A stretch of DNA of 64,000 nucleotides, from assembly GCF_049739465.1 (NCBI RefSeq), contig NZ_JBMHHY010000014.1, positions 215,459 to 279,458 of the forward strand, given 5' to 3'. A model generated the notes under the pieces. That model saw nothing but the letters and a program-made list of their open reading frames with translations. It ran no database searches and was not told the origin of the DNA. Below are positions 55,114-63,741 of this stretch, one piece after another. Position numbers and translations under genes: made by a program. This DNA is from Embleya sp049739465. GTDB taxonomy: Bacteria; Actinomycetota; Actinomycetes; Streptomycetales; Streptomycetaceae. Numbering within the stretch: position 1 is the stretch's first letter; the number at the start of each line of letters is the position of its first letter.

Positions 55114-56100
55114 TCACGTCAATCGCAGGATCTCGACGGCTTCCGGCAGACCCATGTACGCGAGCCGGGCCGCGGCCATCTTGTCGGTCCAGCGCTCGGC
55201 CATCTCGTAGCGCTCCTCCGGCTCGGTGTCCACCAGGCGGGTGCCCGGCCACACCTCGTAGTCGCCCACCAGGGCGCCGTGTTCGCGCAGACCCTCCTGG
55301 AACAGGTGCTCGCGGACCAGGATGTGCTTGCGGTCCGGAATGGTGTCCCACAGTTCCCGGCCGCGCCGGACCACGTCGAGCAGCGCGGCGCGCGCCGAGG
55401 GGTTGCGACGCAGATGCTCGCGCACGATCGAACTGCCCACCGTCAGATGACGGATCTCGTCGATCGACGCCCCCCGCGCGATGGCGGCGGCGGCCGGATC
55501 CAGCCGATTCCACTTGCGCTCGCTCAACTCGGCCGCCGGCGCCAACACGCCCTCGATGACGATGGTGAACACCGCCACCCCGCCGATGAAGTCGCCGTCG
55601 TCACGCACCGTGCGCAGGGCGAAATCGAGAATCGGATCGAGCACGTCGATCCGGTAGTCGGCGGTGAGTTCGGCGATCGTGTCGAACAACCCGACGGCCG
55701 GCACACCCAGTTCCACCAGGTGGTTGCGAAAGACCATCGAGTGCCGGGCCTCGTCCACCAACTGGGTGGCGAAGAACTCCATTTCGGCGACCCCGGTGGC
55801 CTGCGCCACGTAGTGCCCCAGCACCCGGGTGGCCTGCTCCTCCGCCAGCGAACGGCAGCCCAACTCCAGGATCTGGGCGTCGCGCAGCGGACCGTCCGCG
55901 CGCATGTGCGCGGGCGTCGGCTCGGCGTCGGTGTGCCCCGTTCGCGCCCGGTCGCGCAACGTGCCCTGGGCGACCGCGGGCAACCAGTACCCCAGATTGC
56001 ACTGCTCGGCGCTCAACTCCAGGGTCATGGCGCCGTCGAGCAGTCCCGGCGCGGTGTCCCAGTCGGTCTCGGGTGGTATCGATGATGCGGACTCGGCCAT
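55114..56100 (-). CDS. vlmB: Ferritin-like diiron oxygenase (VlmB-like, azoxy-forming)
   Basis: The 328-residue all-helical protein has the ligands of a ferritin-like diiron centre: Glu in SLAEEQATRV, an ExxH pair in QLVDEARHSMVF, Glu in FTIVIEGVL and ExxH in SIDEIRHL. VlmB of the valanimycin pathway is a non-heme diiron enzyme that takes N-(isobutylamino)serine by four electrons to the azoxy compound. Length, motifs and position between VlmR-like and transport genes agree with that role. ATG 56100 has GGAG upstream; the longer frame has no coding character. Confidence 0.82.
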   Translation of the reverse strand: MAESASSIPPETDWDTAPGLLDGAMTLELSAEQCNLGYWLPAVAQGTLRDRARTGHTDAEPTPAHMRADGPLRDAQILELGCRSLAEEQATRVLGHYVAQATGVAEMEFFATQLVDEARHSMVFRNHLVELGVPAVGLFDTIAELTADYRIDVLDPILDFALRTVRDDGDFIGGVAVFTIVIEGVLAPAAELSERKWNRLDPAAAAIARGASIDEIRHLTVGSSIVREHLRRNPSARAALLDVVRRGRELWDTIPDRKHILVREHLFQEGLREHGALVGDYEVWPGTRLVDTEPEERYEMAERWTDKMAAARLAYMGLPEAVEILRLT

Positions 56101-56128
56101 GACGGCGGCTCCGATGTGTGGAGATGTC

Positions 56129-56713
56129 TCAATCGAGAGTGGTCGTGGTGTCGGCGCGCCAGCCCTGCCGCCGGCGCACCCCGTGGAACTCGACATCGTG
56201 CAACCCGCCCGCGAAGCCGATCAGTGGGCGACCGGAACCGGCATGCGCGGTACGGATCTGCGCCACCAGGAGGTCGTCGCCCCCCAGCGGCACCAACTCG
56301 GTCAGGGAACAGCCGAACCAGGCCAGCGCGTCCCGCAACACCGGGATACCGTGCTCCGGGTCCGGCTCGGACCGCACCAGCTCGAACTGGGCGAGCCCGA
56401 ACGGCCGCCGCGGATTGGCGAACCAGTCCGCGAGCAACGCCTGGCGCGAGGAGAGCACGTTCAACACGAAGCGGCCGCTGGCCCGGACCAGGTCGGTGCT
56501 CGCCGAACCGGCGCGCAGGCACACGCCCACCCGCAGCGGTCGCTGGGAGAGCACGCTGGCGGTGGACACCGTCGCACCGTGCGCCGACTCCCCGTCGATC
56601 GCGGTCAACACCGCGATCCCGGTGGGCAACAACCGCGACACTACGCGCAGTTCCTGCTCCCGGTCGTCCGAGCGCGGCGGATCGGCCAGACCCGGGACCG
56701 ACTCCCGGATCAT
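56129..56713 (-). CDS. vlmR: Flavin reductase supplying the amine N-hydroxylase (VlmR-like)
   Basis: The 194-residue flavin reductase domain protein has LRVVSRLLPTGIAVLTAIDG, GATVSTASVLSQRPLRVGVCL and FVLNVLSSRQALLADWFAN. In valanimycin biosynthesis VlmR gives reduced FAD to the isobutylamine N-hydroxylase VlmH. It overlaps the VlmO-like gene by ATGA, which fixes the start at 56713. Confidence 0.82.
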   Translation of the reverse strand: MIRESVPGLADPPRSDDREQELRVVSRLLPTGIAVLTAIDGESAHGATVSTASVLSQRPLRVGVCLRAGSASTDLVRASGRFVLNVLSSRQALLADWFANPRRPFGLAQFELVRSEPDPEHGIPVLRDALAWFGCSLTELVPLGGDDLLVAQIRTAHAGSGRPLIGFAGGLHDVEFHGVRRRQGWRADTTTTLD

Positions 56714-57213
56714 CGGTTCGACCGCACGATCGGACCCGCCGGCTCCGCCACCGCCGAGGCGGCCGGCCGGCGCGCCCCGAACAACCGCTCGGACAAGCGG
56801 ACGAAATCCTGGTCCGGCACCGGCTCGAAGGGCAGCGCGAACGGCTTGAGGAAGTTGCCGAACACGCCCCGGTCGGTGCACAGATGGATGGGGATCGCCA
56901 ACAGCGCCCACTCCGGGCCGCTTACCCAGATCCACACCCCGATCACCGCGGCGTTGGTGATCATCGAGTGCATCGTGTTGTAGGCGAGGTAGAAGCCCCG
57001 GGGGATGCGCCCGGTGGAGCTGCGCCGGTAGGCGATCGCCCCGGGGATGTAGCCGAAGAGGTCGATGTACAAGAACAACAACACCGCCGGCACCCAGCGC
57101 ACCTGGCCGGCGTGCGCGACGAGCAGCGCGAGCGAAACCCCGAGCCCGACGAGGTACTCGCTCCGGTGCAGGCGCGAGGTGGTGGGGGATTCGAAGACGT
57201 TGACCTGATCCAT
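56710..57213 (-). CDS. vlmO: Small integral membrane protein (VlmO-like, N-N bond forming)
   Basis: The 167-residue protein has about four hydrophobic segments (YLVGLGVSLALLVAHAG, WVPAVLLFLYIDLFGYIPGAIAY, MITNAAVIGVWIWV, ALLAIPIHL) and polar motifs near the membrane (YRRSSTGRIP, LCTDRGVFGNFLKPF). VlmO is the membrane protein that turns O-seryl-hydroxylamine into the N-N product in valanimycin synthesis. Size, hydrophobicity and position between VlmH-like and VlmR-like genes match, but I compare from memory. ATG 57213 is preferred to GTG 57216 by ribosome-site spacing (GTGGAG). Confidence 0.72.
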   Translation of the reverse strand: MDQVNVFESPTTSRLHRSEYLVGLGVSLALLVAHAGQVRWVPAVLLFLYIDLFGYIPGAIAYRRSSTGRIPRGFYLAYNTMHSMITNAAVIGVWIWVSGPEWALLAIPIHLCTDRGVFGNFLKPFALPFEPVPDQDFVRLSERLFGARRPAASAVAEPAGPIVRSNR

Positions 57214-57238
57214 CACAACTCCACGGGTGGGTACCGGG

Positions 57239-58375
57239 TCAGATCCGCAGCGGTCCGCCGTTGAAGTACTCGACGAGGTGCGGCGAGGAACTGGTCCGGC
57301 CGGGTGGGTGGAACGCCAGGGGGTGCAGTGCCGAGGACAGGTACGCGATCTCCGGCGACTTGATGAAGCCGATGCCGCCGAGGAGTTCCACCGCCAGCTC
57401 CTGCACCGCCGCCAACGACTTCTGCACGGCGAAGCGCGCGGTCAGCGCGGCGGCCACCGACTCCTCGCCGGTCACTCCGTCGCGCAGCGCCCGCGCGGTG
57501 CCCTCGGTCAGCCCCACGGCCGCCTCCACCTGGATGCCGAGCGCCGCGCGATCGGTCACCGAGCCCCGCTCGCGCCGCATCACCGCCTCGGTCAGCATCG
57601 AGGCCGCGCCCACATAGGCGGAGGTGATCAGCAACTCGAACCAGACGAAGGTCTTCTCCTGCAGGTCGTCCAGCCGACTGGGATCGTCCGGCGTGCCGCG
57701 GATGACCAGGTGCTCGGGCACGTGCACGTCCCGCAGCCGCACCTCGTCGCTCTGCGCGGCGGCCAACACCGGACTGTCCCAGAACGGATGCACCGAGATG
57801 CCCGGGGAGTCGGCCGGAATCAGCAGCACGGCCAAGGAGGTTCGACCCTGGGCATCGGGCACGAACACGCTCGCGGTGAGCAGGTTCATCGACCGCGACA
57901 GGCTGCACGGCTTCTTGGCGCCGTTGACCACGAACCCGTCGGCCACCGGCACGGCCGTCACCGCCGGGCTCAGAATGTCCTGCTGGGGGCTGCCCTCGGC
58001 CCAGCCCGAGGCGAGCAGCATGCCCTCCGGCGCGATCCGGGCGAGCAGGGCCCTTTGTTCCGGAGTCGGCGGCACCACACGATCCGCCAGGGCGAACAAC
58101 ATGGCCACGGTGAAGTTGTGCATGGTGGCGGCCGCCGCCAACGAGGGCGAGTAGGCGCCCAGGGCCCGGGTGACCCGGACCGCGTCCAGGGCGTCCGCAC
58201 CGATGCCGCCGTACTCCCGGGGCACGAGCAGACCCGCGCCACCGTACTCCTTGAAGATGTCGACGACGGGACTGTCATGGGCCTCGCGGCCCGGCATCGG
58301 AAGCGCGTCAAGCGCCTTCAGGAGCCCGGGGTGATGCCGTTCACATGTCTGCCGGGCGAGATCGAGAGAAAGCAT
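57239..58375 (-). CDS. vlmH: Flavin-dependent amine N-hydroxylase of acyl-CoA dehydrogenase fold (VlmH-like)
   Basis: The 378-residue acyl-CoA dehydrogenase-fold protein has an N-terminal helical region with LLVPREYGGIGADALDAVRV, a middle beta domain (MLLASGWAEGSPQQDIL, FVVNGAKKPCSLSRSM) and a C-terminal helix bundle (LAVELLGGIGFIKSPEIAYL). In VlmH this fold binds reduced FAD from VlmR and hydroxylates isobutylamine. It is first in the leftward operon vlmH-O-R-B-permease-vlmD. GGAGG lies nine bases before ATG 58375. A triple CTGAC box lies about 58-86 bp upstream. Confidence 0.83.
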   Translation of the reverse strand: MLSLDLARQTCERHHPGLLKALDALPMPGREAHDSPVVDIFKEYGGAGLLVPREYGGIGADALDAVRVTRALGAYSPSLAAAATMHNFTVAMLFALADRVVPPTPEQRALLARIAPEGMLLASGWAEGSPQQDILSPAVTAVPVADGFVVNGAKKPCSLSRSMNLLTASVFVPDAQGRTSLAVLLIPADSPGISVHPFWDSPVLAAAQSDEVRLRDVHVPEHLVIRGTPDDPSRLDDLQEKTFVWFELLITSAYVGAASMLTEAVMRRERGSVTDRAALGIQVEAAVGLTEGTARALRDGVTGEESVAAALTARFAVQKSLAAVQELAVELLGGIGFIKSPEIAYLSSALHPLAFHPPGRTSSSPHLVEYFNGGPLRI

Positions 58376-58432
58376 CCGAGGGTGCCTCCGGAATTCTGTA
58401 GGAATGCCACCGGCCCACGGTCACATGGGACT

Positions 58433-58518
58433 CTGACCCCCTCCTGACATCATTCTGATGAGCCCGGCTATCGACCGTGGACGGCGCCTCTGACATATCG
58501 ATGACACCCGCCTGACAG
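58433..58518. promoter_or_regulatory. Two triple CTGAC boxes (11-bp phasing) in the vlmH/vlmA divergent promoter
   Basis: Box 1: CTGACCC at 58433, CTGACAT at 58444, CTGATGA at 58455. Box 2: CTGACAT at 58490, ATGACAC at 58501, CTGACAG at 58512. Spacing is exactly 11 bp throughout, as in SARP operators. The same pattern occurs before vlmJ and before the tRNA. The divergent region spans 58376-58607. Confidence 0.8.
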
Positions 58519-58607
58519 GCGACCGAAACACGCCTTATGCCATTGCGTGCGAGCGGACACCGCATCATCATGAGCCGTGATGCGATGCCGCACGTGGGGA
58601 GACCACA

Positions 58608-59621
58608 ATGACACAGGAAACCGTGGAAAAGGCGACCGCCGGTTCGGCGGAAGATGCCCTGGAGGCCATTAGGAAATATACCCGAGCGGAAAACCCGAGT
58701 TCCTTTCTGGCGGTCAGCCAGGGAAATTCCTACTTCATGCTGCCCGGCCGCCCCGGCATTGTGGTCTACCGAACGGCGGGCGACTACCTCGTACAGTTCG
58801 GCGGCCCGTTCGCACCCGACGAGTCCTACGTGGACCTGATGCGCGCGTTCACCGCGTTCGCCGCCGAGACCGGCCGCCGACAGGCGATCGTCCAGCTCCA
58901 GGAATACGACGCGCGCATCCACGCCGAGCACGGCTACACGGTCAACCAGGTCGGCGCCTCCTACGCCGTCGACCTGCACACCTTCACCCTCGTCGGCACC
59001 CGCTACATGCAGTTGCGGAACAAGATCTCGCGAGCCCTGCGCAGCGGACTGACCGTCATCGAGGCCGACTACGAGCAGTGGGTCGACGGCGTGGCCGAGA
59101 TCGACCGCCGCTGGTTGCCGCTCAAGGGCGACGACGCGAAACCGCTGGAATACCTGGTCGGCCAGACCGGTGGACCGATGCAGCCGCTGCGCCGGCTGTT
59201 CCTGGCCCATCTCGACGGCCAGGCCGTCGGATACGTCTCCTATTCACCGGTGTACGGCTCGTGGGACGGCTGGATGCACGACCTCAGCCGCCGACTCCCG
59301 GAAAGCCCGGCCGGGGTGATGGAGGCGTGCAACAAGGCGGCGATCGACACGTTCATCGCGGAAGGCGTGCCCTGGCTGCATTTCGGATTCACCCCGTTCA
59401 CCACCCTCGAGGACGCGCGCGAGATGCCCGGACACAGCCTCGGGTTCAAGTGGCTCATGCACTGGCTGTGGCGGAACCAGGTCGTCTACCCGGCGAGTTC
59501 GCAACTCACCTACAAGGACAAGTGGAATCCCACGCTGATCACCACCGAATACGTCGGATTTCCGGACGGGGCGAGCGCCGAGGGATTCGTCAACATCTGG
59601 CGGGCGTGCAACGCGATGTGA
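58608..59621 (+). CDS. vlmA: Seryl-tRNA-dependent seryltransferase, DUF2156 family (VlmA-like)
   Basis: The 337-residue soluble DUF2156/GNAT-like protein begins LEAIRKYTRAENPSSFLAVSQGNSYFMLPGRPGIVVYRTAGDYLVQFGGPFAPDES. It later has YMQLRNKISRALRSGLTV (tRNA-contacting helix in the family) and LHFGFTPFTTLEDA. Unlike the membrane DUF2156 protein at 47045 it has no transmembrane segments. VlmA moves serine from seryl-tRNA to the hydroxylamine oxygen, the step linking translation to azoxy synthesis. GGGGAG precedes ATG 58608 and a triple CTGAC box lies about 90-118 bp upstream. Confidence 0.83.
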   Translation: MTQETVEKATAGSAEDALEAIRKYTRAENPSSFLAVSQGNSYFMLPGRPGIVVYRTAGDYLVQFGGPFAPDESYVDLMRAFTAFAAETGRRQAIVQLQEYDARIHAEHGYTVNQVGASYAVDLHTFTLVGTRYMQLRNKISRALRSGLTVIEADYEQWVDGVAEIDRRWLPLKGDDAKPLEYLVGQTGGPMQPLRRLFLAHLDGQAVGYVSYSPVYGSWDGWMHDLSRRLPESPAGVMEACNKAAIDTFIAEGVPWLHFGFTPFTTLEDAREMPGHSLGFKWLMHWLWRNQVVYPASSQLTYKDKWNPTLITTEYVGFPDGASAEGFVNIWRACNAM

Positions 59622-59684
59622 CCGGTCGGCCCGGGCCCCGGGCCGACCCACCCATTCCCATCGAGATCGTGATCGGAGCAGACG

Positions 59685-59903
59685 ATGGACACACGGATCG
59701 AGAACGAGTCGGGCACGACCACCCCGGACGAGACGGGCGTGGCGATCGAGGCCATCGAGGAGCGATTGAGCACCGCCTTCCTGGCGCTGTGCGCCGACCC
59801 GGACGACACGGAGGCGGCCGTCCGGGCGCAAGAGGCGATGCGCTTGCTCGATGTGCTGCTCGACCCCGCCGCGGGGTCAGACCCCGACGGCCTCCTCGAG
59901 TAG
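59685..59903 (+). CDS. Small acidic hypothetical protein
   Basis: This 72-residue, strongly acidic, helix-forming protein (IEAIEERLSTAFLALCADPDDTEAAVRAQEAMRLLDVLLD) follows vlmA by 63 bp with a GGAG ribosome site. Its last 27 bases overlap the 3' end of the convergent vlmK-like gene. Function is unknown; it may be a small partner of the seryltransferase or correspond to one of the small uncharacterised Vlm proteins. Confidence 0.6.
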   Translation: MDTRIENESGTTTPDETGVAIEAIEERLSTAFLALCADPDDTEAAVRAQEAMRLLDVLLDPAAGSDPDGLLE

Positions 59904-61406
59904 GGCGCGCAGTTCGATCGGATCGGCCTCGGCGAGCTTCGGCCACAGTCGAAGCACCGAGGCCGGTCCGCCCGCGGCGCGGAACTTGGCGGCCACCGTC
60001 TCTTGGTGCCCGGCGCGCAGGTCCGGACCGATGCCGCCGCGCGGCACCCGCAACTCGCGGACGAACTCGCGTCCGTCGCGCAGACACACCCGTACCCGGG
60101 CCGGGGTCGGCTTGACCGCCTCGGTGAAATCCTCGGCAGGCGGGCCGGGCGGCGCCGCCGCCGCGGCCAGTTCCGGCCCGCCGAACTTCGTCAGCCAGGC
60201 CGGACCGGCCGCCCCCGCCTGCCGCAGGGCCTCGCCGAACGGCGCGTCGCCCGCCAGGAGTTCGCGGGTCATCGCGACATCGTGCACCAGGCGCACCCGG
60301 GCCGCGAGCAGCCACCGCTCGGAGTCCTCCAGCGCCGGCGCCGTGAAGTCCTCGATGGTGAGCCCACCGGTGAGCAGGGCGGTGGCCACGGGGTAAGGCG
60401 GGTCGAGCACGAGCGCGCCGATCGGGGAGCGCGGCCCGTCCAGATAGGGCAGCGCCTTGCGAGCCGCAAAAAGGGTGTACACGGAACCCTCCACGACCAC
60501 CTCGCGCACATCCGCCACAGTCCAGGAGCCCGCTTCCGCGGCCAGGTCGGCGTGCAGGTCGATCGCGCAGTCGACGGCGGCATCGATGCCGGGCCCGCCC
60601 GGATGCAGCTTGAACGACAGGGTCTCGGTGTGCCAGCGCCGGCCCAGACCCAGGGTCAGCACCTCGGGCAGCGGCACCGTGGCGAAGGCGGCGAGGAAGC
60701 CGTCGGGGTGCTCGACGATGTCGGCCGCGCCGTGCAGGCCGCCCATCGCCGCGTCGCACGCGTCCAGGCCGGCGCGTACCGCCAGCGGAACATGCAACAT
60801 TCGGGCGTCGCCGGCCACGAATGCGCGCCACAGGGTCCACGGCGGGGCGCTGAGCGCGAGCGCCAGGGCGTCGCGCCATACCTGGGCCGGGGCCCGCTCG
60901 CAGGCGAGCCGACCGGCGACCGCGCCGATCAGGTGGGTGTGCAGCGCGGTCTGGCCGCGAAACGGGCCCAGGGTGGCTGCGGCGGTCACCCGCGCCGCGC
61001 ACTCGTCGGCGAGGATCACCGCGCGCAACAAGTCGGCGCCGCTCGCCCCCAGGGCGTGCGCGTAGGCCAGCGGCACGCCCACCGTGGACGGGCCCAGGTG
61101 TCCGGCGTAGGCGGTGTCGTCCAGATTGAGCCAGGCGCCCACCCCGGCCAACACCCGCGCCGATTGCGCGGTGTCGGCCCCGAACGGGGCGCCGAGCGCG
61201 CGCACGAGCCGACGGCCGTCCTCCTGGCGCGCGCCGGTGCGGATGGCCGCGAGTTGGGACAGGATGTGGCTCGCGGCGAAGTCGACCACTCGGTCCGGGA
61301 CGTCCGACAGGTGCAACTCGGCGGCCCAGTCGGCGAGTCGGGACAGCGGTTCGACGGCCCGCGCCCGGTCCGCCCGCGCCGCGGCGGGCGCGCCCCGGCC
61401 GGTCAT
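59877..61406 (-). CDS. vlmK: MmgE/PrpD-family lyase (VlmK-like)
   Basis: The 509-residue protein has the MmgE/PrpD layout: an all-helical first domain (VVDFAASHILSQLAAIRTG ... HLGPSTVGVPLAYAHALGASGADLLRAVILADECAARV) and a C-terminal alpha/beta domain. 2-methylcitrate dehydratase is the classical member. In valanimycin biosynthesis VlmK eliminates phosphate from valanimycin hydrate phosphate to form the alkene. It starts at ATG 61406, overlapping the kinase stop by ATGA, so kinase and lyase are coupled. Confidence 0.82.
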   Translation of the reverse strand: MTGRGAPAAARADRARAVEPLSRLADWAAELHLSDVPDRVVDFAASHILSQLAAIRTGARQEDGRRLVRALGAPFGADTAQSARVLAGVGAWLNLDDTAYAGHLGPSTVGVPLAYAHALGASGADLLRAVILADECAARVTAAATLGPFRGQTALHTHLIGAVAGRLACERAPAQVWRDALALALSAPPWTLWRAFVAGDARMLHVPLAVRAGLDACDAAMGGLHGAADIVEHPDGFLAAFATVPLPEVLTLGLGRRWHTETLSFKLHPGGPGIDAAVDCAIDLHADLAAEAGSWTVADVREVVVEGSVYTLFAARKALPYLDGPRSPIGALVLDPPYPVATALLTGGLTIEDFTAPALEDSERWLLAARVRLVHDVAMTRELLAGDAPFGEALRQAGAAGPAWLTKFGGPELAAAAAPPGPPAEDFTEAVKPTPARVRVCLRDGREFVRELRVPRGGIGPDLRAGHQETVAAKFRAAGGPASVLRLWPKLAEADPIELRALLEEAVGV

Positions 61407-62359
61407 CCGCCGGGCCGCTTCGGCGAGGCGAGCACGTGCAGCGCGTTGGGCAGCACATCGACGGTGATCGAGGTCCGATCGGTGGGTATGACCTCGCCGT
61501 CGTGCTCGAAGTGCAGCGGTCGGCCGTCCAGCCGCTCCAGGGTGATCGAGCGGCCCTGGGCGTAGGTCGTGCCGGCGCAGTCCAGGTGCGCGCCGCTGCG
61601 CGCCAGTGCCAAGGCGGTCTCGGCGGTGGTCTCCGGGTCGAAGATGCAGACGTCGAGGAGGCCGTCGTCGCGGATCGACCGCGGCAACACCTGGAATACG
61701 CCGGCGCGATGCCGGCCGCCGCCGATGTTGGCCAGGATCGTGGGCCCCGCCTGCACCACGGTGCCGTCCACGATCACCCGGCCCCGGTAGGGCACGTAGG
61801 TGCGCAGCGACTCGGTGATGGCCCGTTGGTAGCGCGGGCGCCCGCGCACGGGGGAGTTGCGGGCGCGCGCGGTGGCGGCGGCGAACAGGCCGGTGCTCAG
61901 GCCCAGGAAGACCAGTCGATCCAGTACGGCGATCCGGGCCAGGTCGAGGCGGCGGTGCTCGGCGGCTCCGGTGAGTGCGGCGGCCAGGGACTCGTCCCAG
62001 GGCGCGTCGTCCCACAGCGACCGGTAGCCGGAGTTCGCGGTGCCCCCGGGCAGCATCACCAGGGGTGGGCCCGTGATCGGGTCGGCACCGTCGACCAGGC
62101 CCGCCACCACCTCGCGCACGGTGCCGTCGCCGCCGAGGGCGACCACCAGGTCCACGCGCTCGGCGCCGGTCGCCGCTCGGGTCGCCAACTCGCTCGCGTG
62201 CCCGGGGTGTTCGGTGTGCAGGAGGGTCACGTGGTCGGCGTGCTCGCGGCAGCGCGCGGCCACCGAGGACGAATACTCCACGGTCGTGGAGCCCGCCCTC
62301 GGGTTGGCAATGATTGCGATCCGGGGAAAGACACATTCGCGGGGCTCGAACTCGGCCAA
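61403..62359 (-). CDS. vlmJ: Diacylglycerol-kinase-family kinase (VlmJ-like)
   Basis: About 318 residues with the DAGK catalytic domain: RIAIIANPRAG near the N-terminus, the GGDGTVREV nucleotide loop, LPGGTAN, and FEHDGEVIP near the end. VlmJ phosphorylates the serine-derived hydroxyl of valanimycin hydrate. The frame is open far upstream, but the family starts just before RIAIIANP. No ATG or GTG fits, and TTG 62359 (GGTGG upstream) is the best candidate, so the N-terminus is uncertain. A triple CTGAC/T box begins 75 bp upstream. Confidence 0.82.
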   Translation of the reverse strand: MAEFEPRECVFPRIAIIANPRAGSTTVEYSSSVAARCREHADHVTLLHTEHPGHASELATRAATGAERVDLVVALGGDGTVREVVAGLVDGADPITGPPLVMLPGGTANSGYRSLWDDAPWDESLAAALTGAAEHRRLDLARIAVLDRLVFLGLSTGLFAAATARARNSPVRGRPRYQRAITESLRTYVPYRGRVIVDGTVVQAGPTILANIGGGRHRAGVFQVLPRSIRDDGLLDVCIFDPETTAETALALARSGAHLDCAGTTYAQGRSITLERLDGRPLHFEHDGEVIPTDRTSITVDVLPNALHVLASPKRPGG

Positions 62360-62433
62360 GGCTGGTCCACCGTCCGTTGTCGCGTCGTTAACCGTCCGTA
62401 GGACGCGGTCGAAATATACGATGTCAGGTGCGG

Positions 62434-62462
62434 CTGATCTTCCTCTGACGGGCCGCTGACCG
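62434..62462. promoter_or_regulatory. Triple CTGAC box upstream of vlmJ-vlmK
   Basis: CTGATCT (62434), CTGACGG (62445) and CTGACCG (62456) are spaced exactly 11 bp. Same motif and geometry as in the vlmH/vlmA promoter. Confidence 0.75.
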
Positions 62463-62935
62463 GAGTCAAGATCGGAAAAGGGAAAAATCCGGGCTTCCGG
62501 CAAATGGTTCGTAAATACTCTGCAGCGGAGCCCGGGTAATGTGTCAGGCTTATACCGATGGCTGTCGATCGGTGGGGATCGGCGCAATCGAATAGGCGGG
62601 GGCAGTGATGCGGTCCGGCCGACCGTGGGTCGGCGCGGCCGTTTTTAGCCATGCGGTGCCGACTTTCCGGCTCGGGCCGAGATCAATTTACTGGTGCTGA
62701 TTTACTGCTATTTATGTGCTGAATGCCCGATGTCAACGGTTTTCTGGCGATCGATCCAGGATCGGAATGTGCCGGTGTCGGCGGTGATGCGACCATGTCG
62801 CCCCCGCCGCGCGCCGGGCCAGGTGTCGTGCCGCTCGCGTGCCCCTGCCGGTTCGGCGTGAGCTTTACCCCCGCGCGTGCGATGGCCACGGCCCGGATCC
62901 ATCCGAATCGGATCATCCATCCGTCAGGAGGCATC
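62463..62935. other. 473-bp region upstream of the azoxy SARP gene
   Basis: No gene with clear codon bias; the frame upstream of the SARP start is open but poorly biased. The stretch is relatively AT-rich around 62461-62530 and 62641-62730 (for example GGAAAAGGGAAAAAT and TTTACTGCTATTTATG), unusual here and consistent with promoters for the SARP gene and a long leader. No CTGAC triple was found, so the SARP gene may be controlled by other factors. Confidence 0.4.
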
Positions 62936-63706
62936 GTGCTCGCTTTCCAGTTGTTCGGAGCCATCGGCGCGCGTTCGGAGAGAGGTGAACTACGGCTGTC
63001 CGGCACGCTGCAACGGGCGCTCCTCGCAACGTTATTGATCGCCGAGGGCAACCCGGTCTCGCGAGGCAGCCTGATCGACGAAATGTGGGGCAGTAACCCT
63101 CCACTTTTGGTGGAGAACGCCATTCAGGCGCACGTCAGTCGACTCCGTCGCAAGCTCGCGGTGCTGGAGAGAGAGCTGCGGTGCACCCGGCTGCGCACCG
63201 AGCATGCGGGCTACCGACTGATTCTGGACGGGGCGACCCTCGACGTCGCCACCTTTGTGCGTGAGTACGACCGCCTCAAATACGGGGACATCCCCCGGAC
63301 CGCGGCGGCCGGCGAGATTCGCGAGGTGCTGAAGATCTGGCGCGGGCCCATCTACGGGGGCTCCCACGTCGGACAGTCGTGCCAGGCCGCCGCCGCGCGG
63401 TACGAGGAGACCCGGCTCGCACTGTTGGAATTCCTCTTCGACTGCGAACTGGAGAACTTCGAGCACCGGCGCATCATTCCCGAGTTACAGACCTTACTGG
63501 TCGAACACCCCTACCACGAGCGGTTCCGGCAGCAACTGATGGTCGCCCTGTACCGGTGCGGCCGACAGACCGACGCGCTCGACGTCTACCGGGGCCTGCA
63601 CAGCCAACTGTCCGAGGAACTGGGGCTTTCCCCCTCGCCCATCATGCGCGAGTACGAACGAGCGGTATTGGAACAGGATCCCTCGCTGCACGTGCGATCC
63701 AGCTGA
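62936..63706 (+). CDS. vlmI: SARP-family activator of the azoxy cluster (VlmI-like)
   Basis: The 256-residue SARP has an N-terminal winged helix (FQLFGAIGARSERGELRLSGTLQRALLATLLIA ... NAIQAHVSRLRRKLAV) and a BTAD region (FVREYDRLKYGD ... LQTLLVEHPYHERFRQQLMVALYRCGRQTDALDVYRGLHSQLSEELGLSPSPIM). GTG 62936 follows AGGAGG. Three TTA codons (33, 184, 187) make its translation likely to depend on the bldA tRNA. VlmI is the SARP of the valanimycin cluster. It probably binds the triple CTGAC boxes at 58433-58518, 62434-62462 and 63742-63770. Confidence 0.85.
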   Translation: MLAFQLFGAIGARSERGELRLSGTLQRALLATLLIAEGNPVSRGSLIDEMWGSNPPLLVENAIQAHVSRLRRKLAVLERELRCTRLRTEHAGYRLILDGATLDVATFVREYDRLKYGDIPRTAAAGEIREVLKIWRGPIYGGSHVGQSCQAAAARYEETRLALLEFLFDCELENFEHRRIIPELQTLLVEHPYHERFRQQLMVALYRCGRQTDALDVYRGLHSQLSEELGLSPSPIMREYERAVLEQDPSLHVRSS

Positions 63707-63741
63707 CACGGCGACCGGCATCGGCTCGACCGCTCGCGGGC

